From: an uncultured Hyphomicrobiales bacterium
Lineage (GTDB): Bacteria > Pseudomonadota > Alphaproteobacteria > Rhizobiales > Devosiaceae
NCBI GenBank assembly: GCA_903828145.1
Contig: CAIKKY010000028.1
Coordinates: 1 to 64,000, forward strand
Direction: 5' to 3'
Length of the DNA stretch: 64,000 nucleotides
This document shows, piece after piece, positions 28,001 through 37,257 of the stretch. The position numbers were made by a program, and so were the translations under genes. How positions within the stretch are numbered: position 1 is the first letter of the stretch; each line of letters begins with the position of its first letter. A model generated the notes under the pieces. That model did not search any database. It saw only the letters and a program-made list of their open reading frames with translations, and had not been told where the DNA came from.

Positions 28001-29880
28001 TCGCGGGTGCGGCCGAGCAGCGTTTCGGAGAAATCGCTGTTGCGGGCCTGCAGGGTCTCGTTGAGCAGTTCGGTGCGCCCATCGAGCGCATCGGCGATGA
28101 TCTGGGTGTGACCTTCGAGCGCATCGGCCATTTCGCGGCTGCGGGTGCCGATGGAATCGGCGAGCTGCTTGGCGCGCTGGCCAAGGGTTTCGGTCAGTTC
28201 GCGGGCGCGCTGGCCGACGACTTCATTGAAATGCTCGCTCTTTTCATCCAGCGCCATTTCAAGGACGTTGGCGCGGGCCGAGAAGGTTGAGTTGTGCTTG
28301 TCGAGCGCCTCGATGAGACGCTCGCCGCGGTCGCCCACCACGTCCGACAGCCCGGCAATGCGGGAATCGATCGAGTTGGCGATATCTTCGAGATGCGCAT
28401 CGAACTGCGCGAGGTTCTGCGACCCGGCGCTCGTGAGGGTGATGCGGGCCCGCTCGGTGGTGTCATCGAGGGCGCCCGACAGTTCGATCATCGCGGACTG
28501 GAGCCGCGATTCCATAGCGTTCACCTGAATCTGGACCTGCTCATCGAGCTGGCCCGAGAGGCCGGAAATCAGTGTTTCGGCTTCGCCAGCGCGAAGGCTG
28601 ATGTCGGAGGCAATGCGTACCCCGATCATATCGAGGGCGGCGGAAACCTCGTGGCCCCGATCCCGCAACTGGTCAAGCAACTGGATGCCGCCCTGTGACA
28701 GAAGCTTGGAGAGCGATGAGGTGCGGTTGTCGATCGCGTCCGCGAGGGTGGCGGTGCGGGTATCGAGGGATTCCGTGATGATCGCGAGGCGGTTGTCGAT
28801 GACCGAATTGAGTTCCTGGGTGCGGTTTTCAAACGCGCCGGAAATCGTGTTGGCCCGGTCTTCTAACGTGATGTTGAGGCGCGACGCGGAATCATCGAGC
28901 GCCACCAGCAGGTTGGAGGTGCGCTGATCGATGAGCTGCACAATGCTTTCGGTGCGTTCGCCAAAGGCGCCGTTGAGCGAATTGCCAGCGCTTTCGAGCG
29001 CCTTGGTGAGGTTACCGCCCGATTCCACAATGGTGCCGGCGATGCGCTGCGAGATCATGTCGAGGTCGAACACGAGGCCGGTGTGGCTCTCGGTAATGGC
29101 TTCGCGCACGCGCTCGGTATTGGTGATGACCGCCTCGCGCTGGCTCGCCAGCTCCTGAATGAGCGCGCGCATACGGGATTCATTGTCGGAATAGGTGCGT
29201 TCCAGCGCGGTGACTTCGTTGTGGATCATCACTTCGAGTTCGCCGGCGCGGGAAAGGGCGCGCTCGAGCCCATCGCCCAGCGCGTTGACTTCGCGGCGGA
29301 CGGCCTGGCCAACCGAGGCGACTTTTTCCGACGCGGTGGTTTCGGGCTCGGCAAGGCGGATGGCGGCCTGAGTGACGGCGGCGGCCGCGTTGCGCAGATC
29401 CTGTGCGCGTCGAATGAGTGTGGCGATGGCGAACATGCCGACCACCGGCACAATGGCCAGCGCGATCAGGCTGAAGAAATCGGTTGAGCCGAAATAGCCG
29501 GGGCTCGTGAATTCACCGCGAATGAGCGCCACGACGAGAATGGCCACGACCCAGGCGGCGCCGATGCCGCCCGCGATCAGCGTGGGGGTATTCGACGAGC
29601 GCGACTGCAGACCATAGATAATGCGCGCGGATGGGAAACGGTCGTCATTGGCGACGGACCCCGTCTGGGCGGCGAATTTTTCGGCGGCGCGCTGACGGTC
29701 AGACCGGCCGGTCTGTTCGCGCGGGGCGGGCTTGGGCTGGGCAGCTGGACGATCTTCGGACGCGGCGGGGGCGGCCGGCTGATCGAGCCCGGAAAACACC
29801 GAATCCTTCAGGGCGTCTTCGACGGCCGAAAACGCCAGAGACGCGGGGTCATTTTGTGGTGTCGCAGACTTCTTGGCCAT
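25042..29880 (-). CDS. Giant hendecad-repeat membrane protein, growth pole ring (GPR/RgsE) type
   Basis: 1612 residues. A disordered Pro/Ala N-terminus (1-90) is followed by two membrane helices (about 98-122 and 134-155), then some 1150 residues of continuous helix. Residues 556-797 split into 22 uninterrupted 11-residue units of the type x-x-R-T-x-x-L-x-x-x-L/I; another run (ENRTQEL onward) lies near 350-400. A Pro/Ala linker (about 1400-1490) leads to a folded C-terminal domain (LADAWARYQNGEVGTFSRR, FEHLLKRAAAGSRPMEETRE). The layout matches GPR of Agrobacterium tumefaciens and RgsE of Sinorhizobium meliloti, which scaffold the ring at the growing pole. It is shorter than GPR (about 2100 residues); repeat number varies in such proteins. 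A perfect CtrA box lies 176 bp upstream. Confidence 0.75.
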   Translation of the reverse strand: MAKKSATPQNDPASLAFSAVEDALKDSVFSGLDQPAAPAASEDRPAAQPKPAPREQTGRSDRQRAAEKFAAQTGSVANDDRFPSARIIYGLQSRSSNTPTLIAGGIGAAWVVAILVVALIRGEFTSPGYFGSTDFFSLIALAIVPVVGMFAIATLIRRAQDLRNAAAAVTQAAIRLAEPETTASEKVASVGQAVRREVNALGDGLERALSRAGELEVMIHNEVTALERTYSDNESRMRALIQELASQREAVITNTERVREAITESHTGLVFDLDMISQRIAGTIVESGGNLTKALESAGNSLNGAFGERTESIVQLIDQRTSNLLVALDDSASRLNITLEDRANTISGAFENRTQELNSVIDNRLAIITESLDTRTATLADAIDNRTSSLSKLLSQGGIQLLDQLRDRGHEVSAALDMIGVRIASDISLRAGEAETLISGLSGQLDEQVQIQVNAMESRLQSAMIELSGALDDTTERARITLTSAGSQNLAQFDAHLEDIANSIDSRIAGLSDVVGDRGERLIEALDKHNSTFSARANVLEMALDEKSEHFNEVVGQRARELTETLGQRAKQLADSIGTRSREMADALEGHTQIIADALDGRTELLNETLQARNSDFSETLLGRTREIDEALSSRTRDLELSLNTRADALEQTIAQRTAELGSTLAERTSEFSEIIVTRTADLSAQIEARGRELDSGLAQHVSAFDQTISAHAQTLDATIMKHAKGIDDTLGAHNQAIAETLDQRTEALAASVGTRAAELGETLAERTKQLSETLGSHTVEISAAIADRTSELARTIEEQARTAADTIDISVRGVAETMNDRSRAVTQLIESKVAEMGESLGRGVDNVILRIADAETGVVGRIDGAASTVGENARRAADIIETGVNSARKAITDMVDQRLGTLPEAITARADITAERLAALNSAINTALVQSMTDLESGADRIEETITRRIVSATKTIADDINGTADRMDIAVRTALDQIQSTSRDLDNLLSIKAVAAADAVGGRVLEINRVVTEHTDALGTLVADRSNQLEQALVGHTGILGQALSQHASQAESLMSQSTARILTDVTAALGKLNDSNVLLQTVLESSTANLAHLENSVAHQTANYAGTVREAISATEEAGRLVSEHVGALQGSISGMVSEFGSLLGTLETEATSLNQAATSLSAAGTLTLSTVDERRAAIHALAHSFTSRADEIDARMRGFAQSIAETVSETEARLTAVRSGMEQTLETSTIAVAETIEQAAQGFDRLVSVNNDKMRAALASSSNLLEDAMRSTSEKVLGRISSFSTNASTESERAADALRQTQATMILEMQQALEQASLRFGETASAMRATAREVGSELEATRSELAKGVLDLPEETRASAAAMRRVVAEQIEALSELNAIVRAQPQTYDLSNARPSPAPAPRQPAPAPRAEMPAPQQPAPIQPAPPAPAPQPASAAPATPLAPAPSAFNPAPPAPARTPEPAAPDVNGGWLRDVLRNASGTPATANPRPATPPAPTAKPLNGLTDDIARAIEPTALADAWARYQNGEVGTFSRRIYTLGGQATYDDVRKRLTRDTEFAQTAQSYMNEFEHLLKRAAAGSRPMEETREILLSDRGRVYTMLAHAAGRLG

Positions 29881-30001
29881 AACTCGTCACAACTCTCGCC
29901 TCGACTGCATGCGGGATTGCCGCGTCAGTCGCCCCGTCGCCGGGATTTGTCCAAATCGGCATGAAAAACTGCGTGTGTTTTTCGACCCGATACCCACTCC
30001 G

Positions 30002-30013
30002 CCCCATATGGGG
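30002..30013. repeat. 12-bp perfect palindrome CCCCATATGGGG
   Basis: It lies in the divergent promoter region between the giant coiled-coil gene and the HPt gene, 43 bp from the CtrA box. It could be an operator; no known consensus is matched. Confidence 0.25.
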
Positions 30014-30055
30014 TTCTCTCATATACAAGCAATTTGAGGCAAACCGAACGCTTTC

Positions 30056-30070
30056 TTAAACGAAGGTTAA
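30056..30070. promoter_or_regulatory. Perfect CtrA-type box TTAA-ACGAAGG-TTAA
   Basis: The second and only other perfect TTAA-N7-TTAA seen in the window. It sits in the 309-bp divergent region, 176 bp before the GPR-type gene and 120 bp before the HPt gene, so it could control either or both. Confidence 0.7.
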
Positions 30071-30189
30071 TTTCGTGGCGCGAACAAGGCGTCCGGTGGA
30101 AAAGTTCAAATTGAACCGACCGGATTAGCCGGGACTTCAGCCGCAATGAATAGGGTCAAGAAACGGGATTGGCCCGCGGACGCCCCTTC

Positions 30190-30573
30190 ATGACGCTGAT
30201 GTCACCGCCGAAAGCCCCGGACCGTCTTAGTCCAATCGATCTTGACCATCTCGTCAAGCAGGTGTCGGGCGACCGCGGGGTGCTGATTGAAATCCTGACG
30301 CTCTATCATACGCTCGCGCCGCGGTACCTCAGCGCGCTCGAACATTCCACCACTCTGGCGCAATTGGGGGAGCGCCTGCATGTGCTCAAAAGCGCTGCGG
30401 CGGGCATTGGCGCCTGGGGGGTGCAGGACCGGGCACGGCAGATCGAACTGAACCTCAAAAAGGGTCGGCCGCTTGATCCAGAATGGATCGATGACCTCGC
30501 GGTGACGGTGGAGGAGGGGGTGCGCTATATCGAGGCGCTGATGGAGAGCGGCGAGCGCTTGCCCGGCTCCTGA
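30190..30573 (+). CDS. HPt (histidine phosphotransfer) domain protein
   Basis: 127 residues forming a single four-helix HPt domain. The phospho-accepting His is His64 in ERLHVLKSAAAGIGAWG, followed by a Lys three residues on, as in the family. There is no kinase or receiver domain, so it would relay phosphate between a hybrid kinase and a response regulator that are not in the window. Start 30190 is uncertain (no clear ribosome site; ATG 30199 also possible). It is divergent from the GPR-type gene, sharing a promoter region that contains a CtrA box. Confidence 0.7.
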   Translation: MTLMSPPKAPDRLSPIDLDHLVKQVSGDRGVLIEILTLYHTLAPRYLSALEHSTTLAQLGERLHVLKSAAAGIGAWGVQDRARQIELNLKKGRPLDPEWIDDLAVTVEEGVRYIEALMESGERLPGS

Positions 30574-30615
30574 GGGAAGGCTATATGCCAGCCACCAGAG
30601 ACGACGAGGTTCATG

Positions 30616-30936
30616 ATGCCCACGATCACCTATGTGCAGCCCGATGGCGTCCGGCTGGATGTCGAGGGGCAGGTTGGCTCGACGGTGATGGAAACCGCAA
30701 TCATGAATGGCGTGCGCGGCATCGTGGCTGAATGCGGCGGGGCCTGCACCTGCGCTACCTGTCACGTCTATGTCGATGCGGACTGGGCCGAAAAGGTCGG
30801 TGGTCCTTCGATGATGGAAGAGGACATGCTGGACTTCGCCTTTGCCGTGAAGCCGACGAGCCGTCTGTCGTGCCAGATCAAGGTAAAGCCCGAGTTTGAT
30901 GGGCTTGTGGTGCATGTGCCCGAGCGGCAAGGCTGA
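30616..30936 (+). CDS. [2Fe-2S] ferredoxin
   Basis: About 106 residues, adrenodoxin/vertebrate type. The cluster motif is [15 protein letters not shown], with the fourth Cys in SRLSCQIKV. It transfers single electrons; partners could be the sulfite reductase or Fe-S assembly enzymes. A second, clearly paralogous ferredoxin sits at 36904. A GAGG ribosome site favours ATG 30616 over the adjacent ATG 30613. Confidence 0.9.
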   Translation: MPTITYVQPDGVRLDVEGQVGSTVMETAIMNGVRGIVAECGGACTCATCHVYVDADWAEKVGGPSMMEEDMLDFAFAVKPTSRLSCQIKVKPEFDGLVVHVPERQG

Positions 30937-31086
30937 CCTTTCGCGTTTGAGCGGTGCGCGGCGCCCGGTTTCGGGTGCTTTGAGGGCACGGATTGTCGCC
31001 AGCGGTGCCGCTGCGGGGAAATCTTTTTGCCTCTGTGCCGTTGAGGCCAATGCCGTTCTAAGTCCTGCCCCGCAAAGGGAATAGTA

Positions 31087-31109
31087 AAGCTATTGGATTT
31101 CAATAGCTT
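31087..31109. promoter_or_regulatory. Perfect inverted repeat before the sulfite-reduction operon
   Basis: AAGCTATTG-GATTT-CAATAGCTT has 9-bp arms and lies 52 bp upstream of cysG in an AT-richer stretch. A LysR-type (CysB/Cbl-like) operator would look like this; the regulator is not in the immediate neighbourhood. No T-run follows, so it is not a terminator. Confidence 0.5.
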
Positions 31110-31161
31110 GCTCAAAGTCAGTGCGACGCTTATGTAACAGGCTTTCCAAACTGGACTGAGA

Positions 31162-32553
31162 ATGGGTGCGCTCAACACACTTCCTGTGAGCCTCAAGGTT
31201 CAGGGCAAACGCATCGTCATTGTTGGCGGCGGCGATGAAGCTCTGAACAAAGCCCGACTGGTCAGTAAGACGACTGCAATTGTCGTGATTATCTCCCGGC
31301 ACATCGAGGTCGATTTCTCCCCTTTTGCGCATGAAGTGCACGAGCGCCCGTTTGCGGCGGCGGACCTTGAGGGCGCAGTGCTGGTCTATGTGGGCGACGA
31401 GGGGCCGGACGGCGTGGCGGCGATTGCCGCAGCCCATGAGCGGGGCGTGCTGCTCAATGTCGTCGACGTGCCCGACCAATGTGAATTCTATACGCCATCG
31501 CTTATCGTGCAGCCGCCGATCTCCATTGCGGTGGCATCGGAAGGCAATGCCCCGGTCCTCGCCCGGCTGATCCGCGCCCGGATCGAGGCGCTGCTGCCGC
31601 CCAATCTCGGCGCGCTCGCACAGCTCGCAGGCCGGATGCGCGACCGGGTGGAAGCGCTGCTCGAAGGGGCGGCGGCGCGGCGCTATTACGAGGAAATTGT
31701 CACCTCACCGGCGGTTGAAGCCGCCCTCATTGCCGGCACGGGCGAAGCCGAGGCCGAGGCGGTGCTGGCGCGCCATGCCGGGGCCGGGAAGGCGGCGGGC
31801 GTGGTTTGGCTCATCGGGGCCGGGCCGGGGGCCGAAGATCTTCTCACGCTGCGCGCCCAGCGGCTGCTGCAGGAGGCCGATGTGATCGTGCATGATCAAT
31901 TGGTGCCCAGCGCAGTGGTCGACATGGGCCGACGCGATGCCGAACGCATTCTCGTTGGCAAACAGAAGGGGCATCACTCCTTCACCCAGGGGGAAATCAA
32001 CGGGCTGATCGTGCGGCTCGCCCAGGAGGGCAAGCGCGTGGCGCGGCTCAAAAGCGGCGATCCGATGATCTTCGGCCGCGCCGGGGAAGAACTCGAAGCG
32101 CTCGACAGGGCCGGGATTGCCCACCAGATCGTGCCGGGCGTCACGGCGGCGCTGGCGGCTGCGGCGGATACCGCGACGCCCGTGACGCTGCGACAGATTT
32201 CGAGCGGCTTCGTGATTGCCACAGCCCATGGCGCGAATTCGGAAGAACTGAAGCACTGGGCCTCGCTCGCCGCATCGGGGCTGACGCTGGCGCTGTACAT
32301 GGGCAAATCGGTGGCTGCGCCGACGGCAGCGCGGCTGATTGCCGAGGGCGCGGGCGCTGACATTCCGGTGGGCGTCGTCGTGCGGGCCGGGCGGGCAGAC
32401 CGGCTGTTCTATCGCGGTACGCTGGGTTCGCTCGCGGCGGGCATCACCGAACTCGATGATGGGCCGGCGATTATTTTTGTGGGCGAGGCCATTGCCCACG
32501 GGGACTGGGATCAGGCGATCAAACTCGCCAAGGCTGAAGTTAAGGTGGCATGA
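31162..32553 (+). CDS. cysG: Siroheme synthase, multifunctional
   Basis: 463 residues. The N-terminal half (1 to about 205) is the precorrin-2 dehydrogenase/sirohydrochlorin ferrochelatase (nucleotide loop IVIVGGGDEALNKARL, CEFYTPSLI). The C-terminal half is uroporphyrinogen-III methyltransferase (VWLIGAGPGAEDLLTLRA, KSGDPMIFGRAGEE, VPGVTAALAAAA). It makes the siroheme needed by the sulfite reductase encoded next. Its stop overlaps the following start (ATGATG), so this is the first gene of a coupled operon. Confidence 0.95.
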   Translation: MGALNTLPVSLKVQGKRIVIVGGGDEALNKARLVSKTTAIVVIISRHIEVDFSPFAHEVHERPFAAADLEGAVLVYVGDEGPDGVAAIAAAHERGVLLNVVDVPDQCEFYTPSLIVQPPISIAVASEGNAPVLARLIRARIEALLPPNLGALAQLAGRMRDRVEALLEGAAARRYYEEIVTSPAVEAALIAGTGEAEAEAVLARHAGAGKAAGVVWLIGAGPGAEDLLTLRAQRLLQEADVIVHDQLVPSAVVDMGRRDAERILVGKQKGHHSFTQGEINGLIVRLAQEGKRVARLKSGDPMIFGRAGEELEALDRAGIAHQIVPGVTAALAAAADTATPVTLRQISSGFVIATAHGANSEELKHWASLAASGLTLALYMGKSVAAPTAARLIAEGAGADIPVGVVVRAGRADRLFYRGTLGSLAAGITELDDGPAIIFVGEAIAHGDWDQAIKLAKAEVKVA

Positions 32554-32858
32554 TGGAAATTCTCACCGGCAATGAGCTGATGAGCGGGGCGACGGTCTAT
32601 CTCGACCGGGCGGGCCAATGGGTTGAAGACCTGCAGCAGGCCCGTACCTTTGGGGCTGAGGAGGCGGAGGCGCGGGACACGGCGCTGGCGCGGACCAAGG
32701 CCACCGGGCGGATCAATTCGATTGAAATCGAAACGGTGAAACGCGTCGGTGACACCATCGTGCCCGACCGCATCCGCGAACGTATCCGGGCCGAGGGCCC
32801 GACCGCCCCGCGTTTTGACCGCCAGCATCTCGATGAGGATGGCCATGTATCGATATGA
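32550..32858 (+). CDS. DUF2849 family protein
   Basis: 102 residues of the small DUF2849 family, which in Alphaproteobacteria is found between siroheme synthase and sulfite reductase genes. The pattern GNELMSGATVYLDRAGQWVEDL followed by a helical part is typical. Its function is unknown, but the fixed context points to assembly or regulation of sulfite reductase. It overlaps cysG by 4 bp and cysI by 14 bp. Confidence 0.85.
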   Translation: MMEILTGNELMSGATVYLDRAGQWVEDLQQARTFGAEEAEARDTALARTKATGRINSIEIETVKRVGDTIVPDRIRERIRAEGPTAPRFDRQHLDEDGHVSI

Positions 32859-34503
32859 CGAGTTTGACGCGGCCTTTGTGAAGGCGCGCACCGACCAGTT
32901 CGCCGATCAGGTGATGCGTCGGCTGGCGGGGGAGTTGTCCGAGGACCAGTTCCGCCCCCTGCGGCTGATGAACGGGCTCTATCTGCAACTGCATGCCTAT
33001 ATGCTGCGCATTGCCGTGCCCTATGGCACGATGAGCGCAAAGCAGCTGCGCATGCTGGCCCATATTGCGCGGACCTATGATCGCGGCTACGGGCACTTCA
33101 CGACGCGGCAGAACATTCAGTTCAACTGGCCGAAGCTGCGCGACATTCCGCCCATTCTCGCCGATCTGGCCTCGGTGGAAATGCACGCGATCCAGACCTC
33201 GGGCAATTGCATCCGCAATATCACCACCGACCAGTTCGCGGGGGCGGCTGCCGACGAGATCATCGATCCGCGTCCCGTGGCGGAAATCCTGCGCCAGTGG
33301 AGTTCGCTGCACCCCGAGTTCAGCTATCTGCCGCGTAAGTTCAAGATCGCCATGACCGGCGCGACGCATGACCGCGCCGCCATCCGCTTTCACGATATCG
33401 GGCTGCAGGCAGCGACCAATGCCACTGGCGATATCGGCTGGCAGGTGTGGGTGGGTGGCGGTCTCGGGCGGACGCCGATCATCGGCAAGGAAATCTCGCC
33501 CTTCGTGCCGCACGAGCATCTGCTCGCCTATCTGGAGAGCATTCTGCGCGTCTATAACCGCTATGGGCGGCGCGATAACAAGTACAAGGCGCGGATCAAG
33601 ATCCTGGTGCACGAGGAAGGCATCGACACGATCCGGGCACAGGTCGATGAGGAGTTCGCCGCGGTCAAGGGCGGCGTGCTGACCCTGCCGCAGGCTGAAC
33701 TTGACCGGATAACAGCCTATTTTGCCCCGCCGGAGTTTGACCGGATCAACGAGACCCGGGTCGATGTGGCGCGCGAAAAGATCGTCAACCCGGCCTATGG
33801 CCGCTGGTTGGAGCGCAATCTGAATGCGCACCGGCAACCCGGCTATGTGTCGGTGACGATTTCGCTGAAGCCCATTGGTGGTGCGCCGGGCGATGCGACC
33901 GACGCCCAGATGGACGTGGTGGCCGGGCTGGCCGAGCGCTATTCGCATGATGAATTGCGCGTGACCCATGAGCAGAACCTCGTGCTGCCGCATGTGAAGA
34001 TCACCGATCTTGCAGCGCTGTATGCGGTGCTCGTGGAAAATGGCCTTGCCGAAGGCAATGCGGGGCAGATCACCGACATGATCGCGTGCCCGGGGCTCGA
34101 TTTCTGCGCGCTCGCCAATGCGCGCTCGATCCCGATTGCGCAGGAAATCTCCAAGCGGTTCGGCGCGCCGGAGCGGCAGGCCGAAATCGGCGATCTGAAG
34201 ATCAAGATTTCCGGGTGCATCAATGCCTGCGGGCACCACCATGTGGGCCATATCGGCATTCTCGGCGTCGAGAAAAAAGGCACCGAACTTTATCAGATCA
34301 CGGTGGGTGGCGACGCCACTGAGACCGCGAGCATTGGCAATATTCTGGGGCCGGGCTTCGTTGCCGAGGCTGTGCCCGACGCAATTGAACGGCTGGTGGA
34401 CACCTATCTCGCCGCTCGTACAACGCCAGCGGAAACCTTCCTGATGGCCTATCGGCGGCTGGGCGATGCGCCCTTCAAGGAGGCGCTTTATGGCGCAGAC
34501 TAG
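32845..34503 (+). CDS. cysI: Ferredoxin-type sulfite (or nitrite) reductase
   Basis: 552 residues with duplicated NIR_SIR ferredoxin-like and siroheme domains. The [4Fe-4S]-siroheme ligands are Cys415 and Cys421 (CPGLDFC) and Cys458 and Cys462 (SGCINACGHHHVGH). It reduces sulfite to sulfide with six electrons; no CysJ flavoprotein is encoded here, so ferredoxin from this operon is the likely donor. GAGGA precedes ATG 32845 inside the DUF2849 gene. Nitrite reductase activity cannot be excluded, but the linkage to cysG and APS reductase argues for sulfite. Confidence 0.93.
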   Translation: MYRYDEFDAAFVKARTDQFADQVMRRLAGELSEDQFRPLRLMNGLYLQLHAYMLRIAVPYGTMSAKQLRMLAHIARTYDRGYGHFTTRQNIQFNWPKLRDIPPILADLASVEMHAIQTSGNCIRNITTDQFAGAAADEIIDPRPVAEILRQWSSLHPEFSYLPRKFKIAMTGATHDRAAIRFHDIGLQAATNATGDIGWQVWVGGGLGRTPIIGKEISPFVPHEHLLAYLESILRVYNRYGRRDNKYKARIKILVHEEGIDTIRAQVDEEFAAVKGGVLTLPQAELDRITAYFAPPEFDRINETRVDVAREKIVNPAYGRWLERNLNAHRQPGYVSVTISLKPIGGAPGDATDAQMDVVAGLAERYSHDELRVTHEQNLVLPHVKITDLAALYAVLVENGLAEGNAGQITDMIACPGLDFCALANARSIPIAQEISKRFGAPERQAEIGDLKIKISGCINACGHHHVGHIGILGVEKKGTELYQITVGGDATETASIGNILGPGFVAEAVPDAIERLVDTYLAARTTPAETFLMAYRRLGDAPFKEALYGAD

Positions 34504-35779
34504 TACGATTGCGACCCTGATGGCGGCGGATTCCGTGCGTGAAAAGCGGTCGCTCGCCATCATGGCGCTCAATGGGCTCTATGACGAAATGGACGCGGCG
34601 GGCGTGCTGCGCCATGCCGTCGCCGAAGTGCTGCCGGGCGATATTGCCATCGTTTCGTCCTTCGGGGCAGATTCGGCGGTGCTGCTGCATCTGGTTGCCG
34701 AAGTGGACCGCAACCTGCCGGTCTATTTCCTTGAAACCGGCAAGCATTTTGCCGAGACGCTCGATTATGTGGAGACGCTGAAGCGCCAGCTGGGTCTTAA
34801 GAACGTGCGGGCACTGACGCCGGACCCCAAGGATGTGGCGCGCTTCGATCCTGACGGCACGTTGTGGGAGACCGACCCGGATTCGTGCTGCCATATCCGC
34901 AAGACCGAGCCGCTCGACGCCGCCGTCAAAGGGTTTGGCGGCTGGGTCACGGGCCGCAAGCGCTACCAGACCAAAGAGCGCGGCGTGCTGCCGCATTTTG
35001 AACTGACGAGCGATGATCGGATCAAGATCAATCCGCTCGCCTATTTTTCGGATCAGGATATTGCCGACTACAAGGCCAAGCACGGCTTGCCGGAGCATCC
35101 GCTCTATGACAAGGGCTATAAATCCATCGGCTGCGCGCCCTGCACGAGCATTGTGGCCGATGGTGAAGACCCGCGTGCCGGCCGCTGGCGGGGGCTCAAC
35201 AAAAAAGAATGCGGCATTCATTTCGACTTCAACGGAGCCATCGCCAAGCCCATGGTGCAAGCTGACCTGACGCTGTTCAAAGCGGGCGCGTTTATTGCCG
35301 ATCCGTTCCGGGCCTATGCCGAGGGCGATGACCTCGGCAGCGTGCGCTATACCCATATTCCGCTGGCGGTGTTCCGCGCCAATCGCGACGTCGTGCTGGC
35401 CAATCCGCATCCGAACGGGCTTCTCGTTGCGCCTGGTGACCGGGTGGAAGACGTAGCGGCGGATCTCGCCCGCTTCTCCTCGATTGCTGTGGCCTTTCCG
35501 GGCTTCACCGATGGGCGCGGCTATTCGTCGGCGCGGCTCTTGGTCGAGCGCTATGGCTATGGCGGCGAACTGCGCGCCGTGGGCGATGTGCTGGCCGACC
35601 AGATTCCGCTGATGCGGCGGTGCGGCATCACTGCCTTTGTGGTCAAGCACGAGCCGACACGTGCGGCACTCCGCGCCGGTACGCTCGCCACGGTCGATAT
35701 TTTCTACCAGCCGGTGGGCAAGACTGAAGTGCCGCTTGGCACGCGGCCCTACCTGCGGCGGGCGACCGAGACCGTCTGA
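34490..35779 (+). CDS. cysH: APS reductase (CysH) fused to DUF934
   Basis: 429 residues. Residues 1 to about 250 are a CysH-type reductase: SSFGADSAVLL PP-loop, Cys133-Cys134, Cys215-x-x-Cys218 (the [4Fe-4S] set that marks adenylyl-sulfate rather than PAPS reductase) and the catalytic Cys241 in ECGIH. Residues from about 255 to the end are a complete DUF934 domain (FPGFTDGRGYSSARLL, GDVLADQIPLMRRCG). These two are usually separate neighbouring genes. AAGGAGG 6 bp before ATG 34490 fixes the start, inside the end of cysI. No stop or frame slip is seen at the joint. Confidence 0.92.
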   Translation: MAQTSTIATLMAADSVREKRSLAIMALNGLYDEMDAAGVLRHAVAEVLPGDIAIVSSFGADSAVLLHLVAEVDRNLPVYFLETGKHFAETLDYVETLKRQLGLKNVRALTPDPKDVARFDPDGTLWETDPDSCCHIRKTEPLDAAVKGFGGWVTGRKRYQTKERGVLPHFELTSDDRIKINPLAYFSDQDIADYKAKHGLPEHPLYDKGYKSIGCAPCTSIVADGEDPRAGRWRGLNKKECGIHFDFNGAIAKPMVQADLTLFKAGAFIADPFRAYAEGDDLGSVRYTHIPLAVFRANRDVVLANPHPNGLLVAPGDRVEDVAADLARFSSIAVAFPGFTDGRGYSSARLLVERYGYGGELRAVGDVLADQIPLMRRCGITAFVVKHEPTRAALRAGTLATVDIFYQPVGKTEVPLGTRPYLRRATETV

Positions 35780-36903
<1,124 letters not shown>

Positions 36904-36904
<1 letters not shown>

Positions 36905-37221
36905 TGAAGATCCTCGTCACTGACCAGGCGGGAGCCGAGCACGAGCTTGAAGGGCTCGATGGCTGGCGCGTGATGGAAGTGATCCGCGACTGGGGCCTCA
37001 ACATCAAGGCCGAGTGCGGCGGCGCGTGCAGCTGCGCCACCTGCCACGTCTATGTAGACGCGGCCTGGCTCGACAGGCTGCCGCCCATGTCGGACGATGA
37101 GGAAGACCTGATCTATTCGACGCTCGACCAGAAGCCCAATTCGCGCCTCAGCTGCCAGATCCTGCTCAGCGACGAGCTCGACGGTCTGAAAGTGACGCTG
37201 GCCCCGAGCGCGGGGAAGTAG
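36904..37221 (+). CDS. [2Fe-2S] ferredoxin of the sulfite-reduction operon
   Basis: 105 residues, with cluster motif [16 protein letters not shown] and the last Cys in SRLSCQILL. It overlaps the reductase gene by one base, so the two are co-translated and form an NADPH-to-ferredoxin pair that can feed CysI. It is a paralogue of the ferredoxin at 30616 but has a different acidic surface loop (PPMSDDEEDLIYS). Confidence 0.92.
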
Positions 37222-37257
37222 CTCGCTTTTAAGAGTTAATGCGTATAAATCGAGGGC

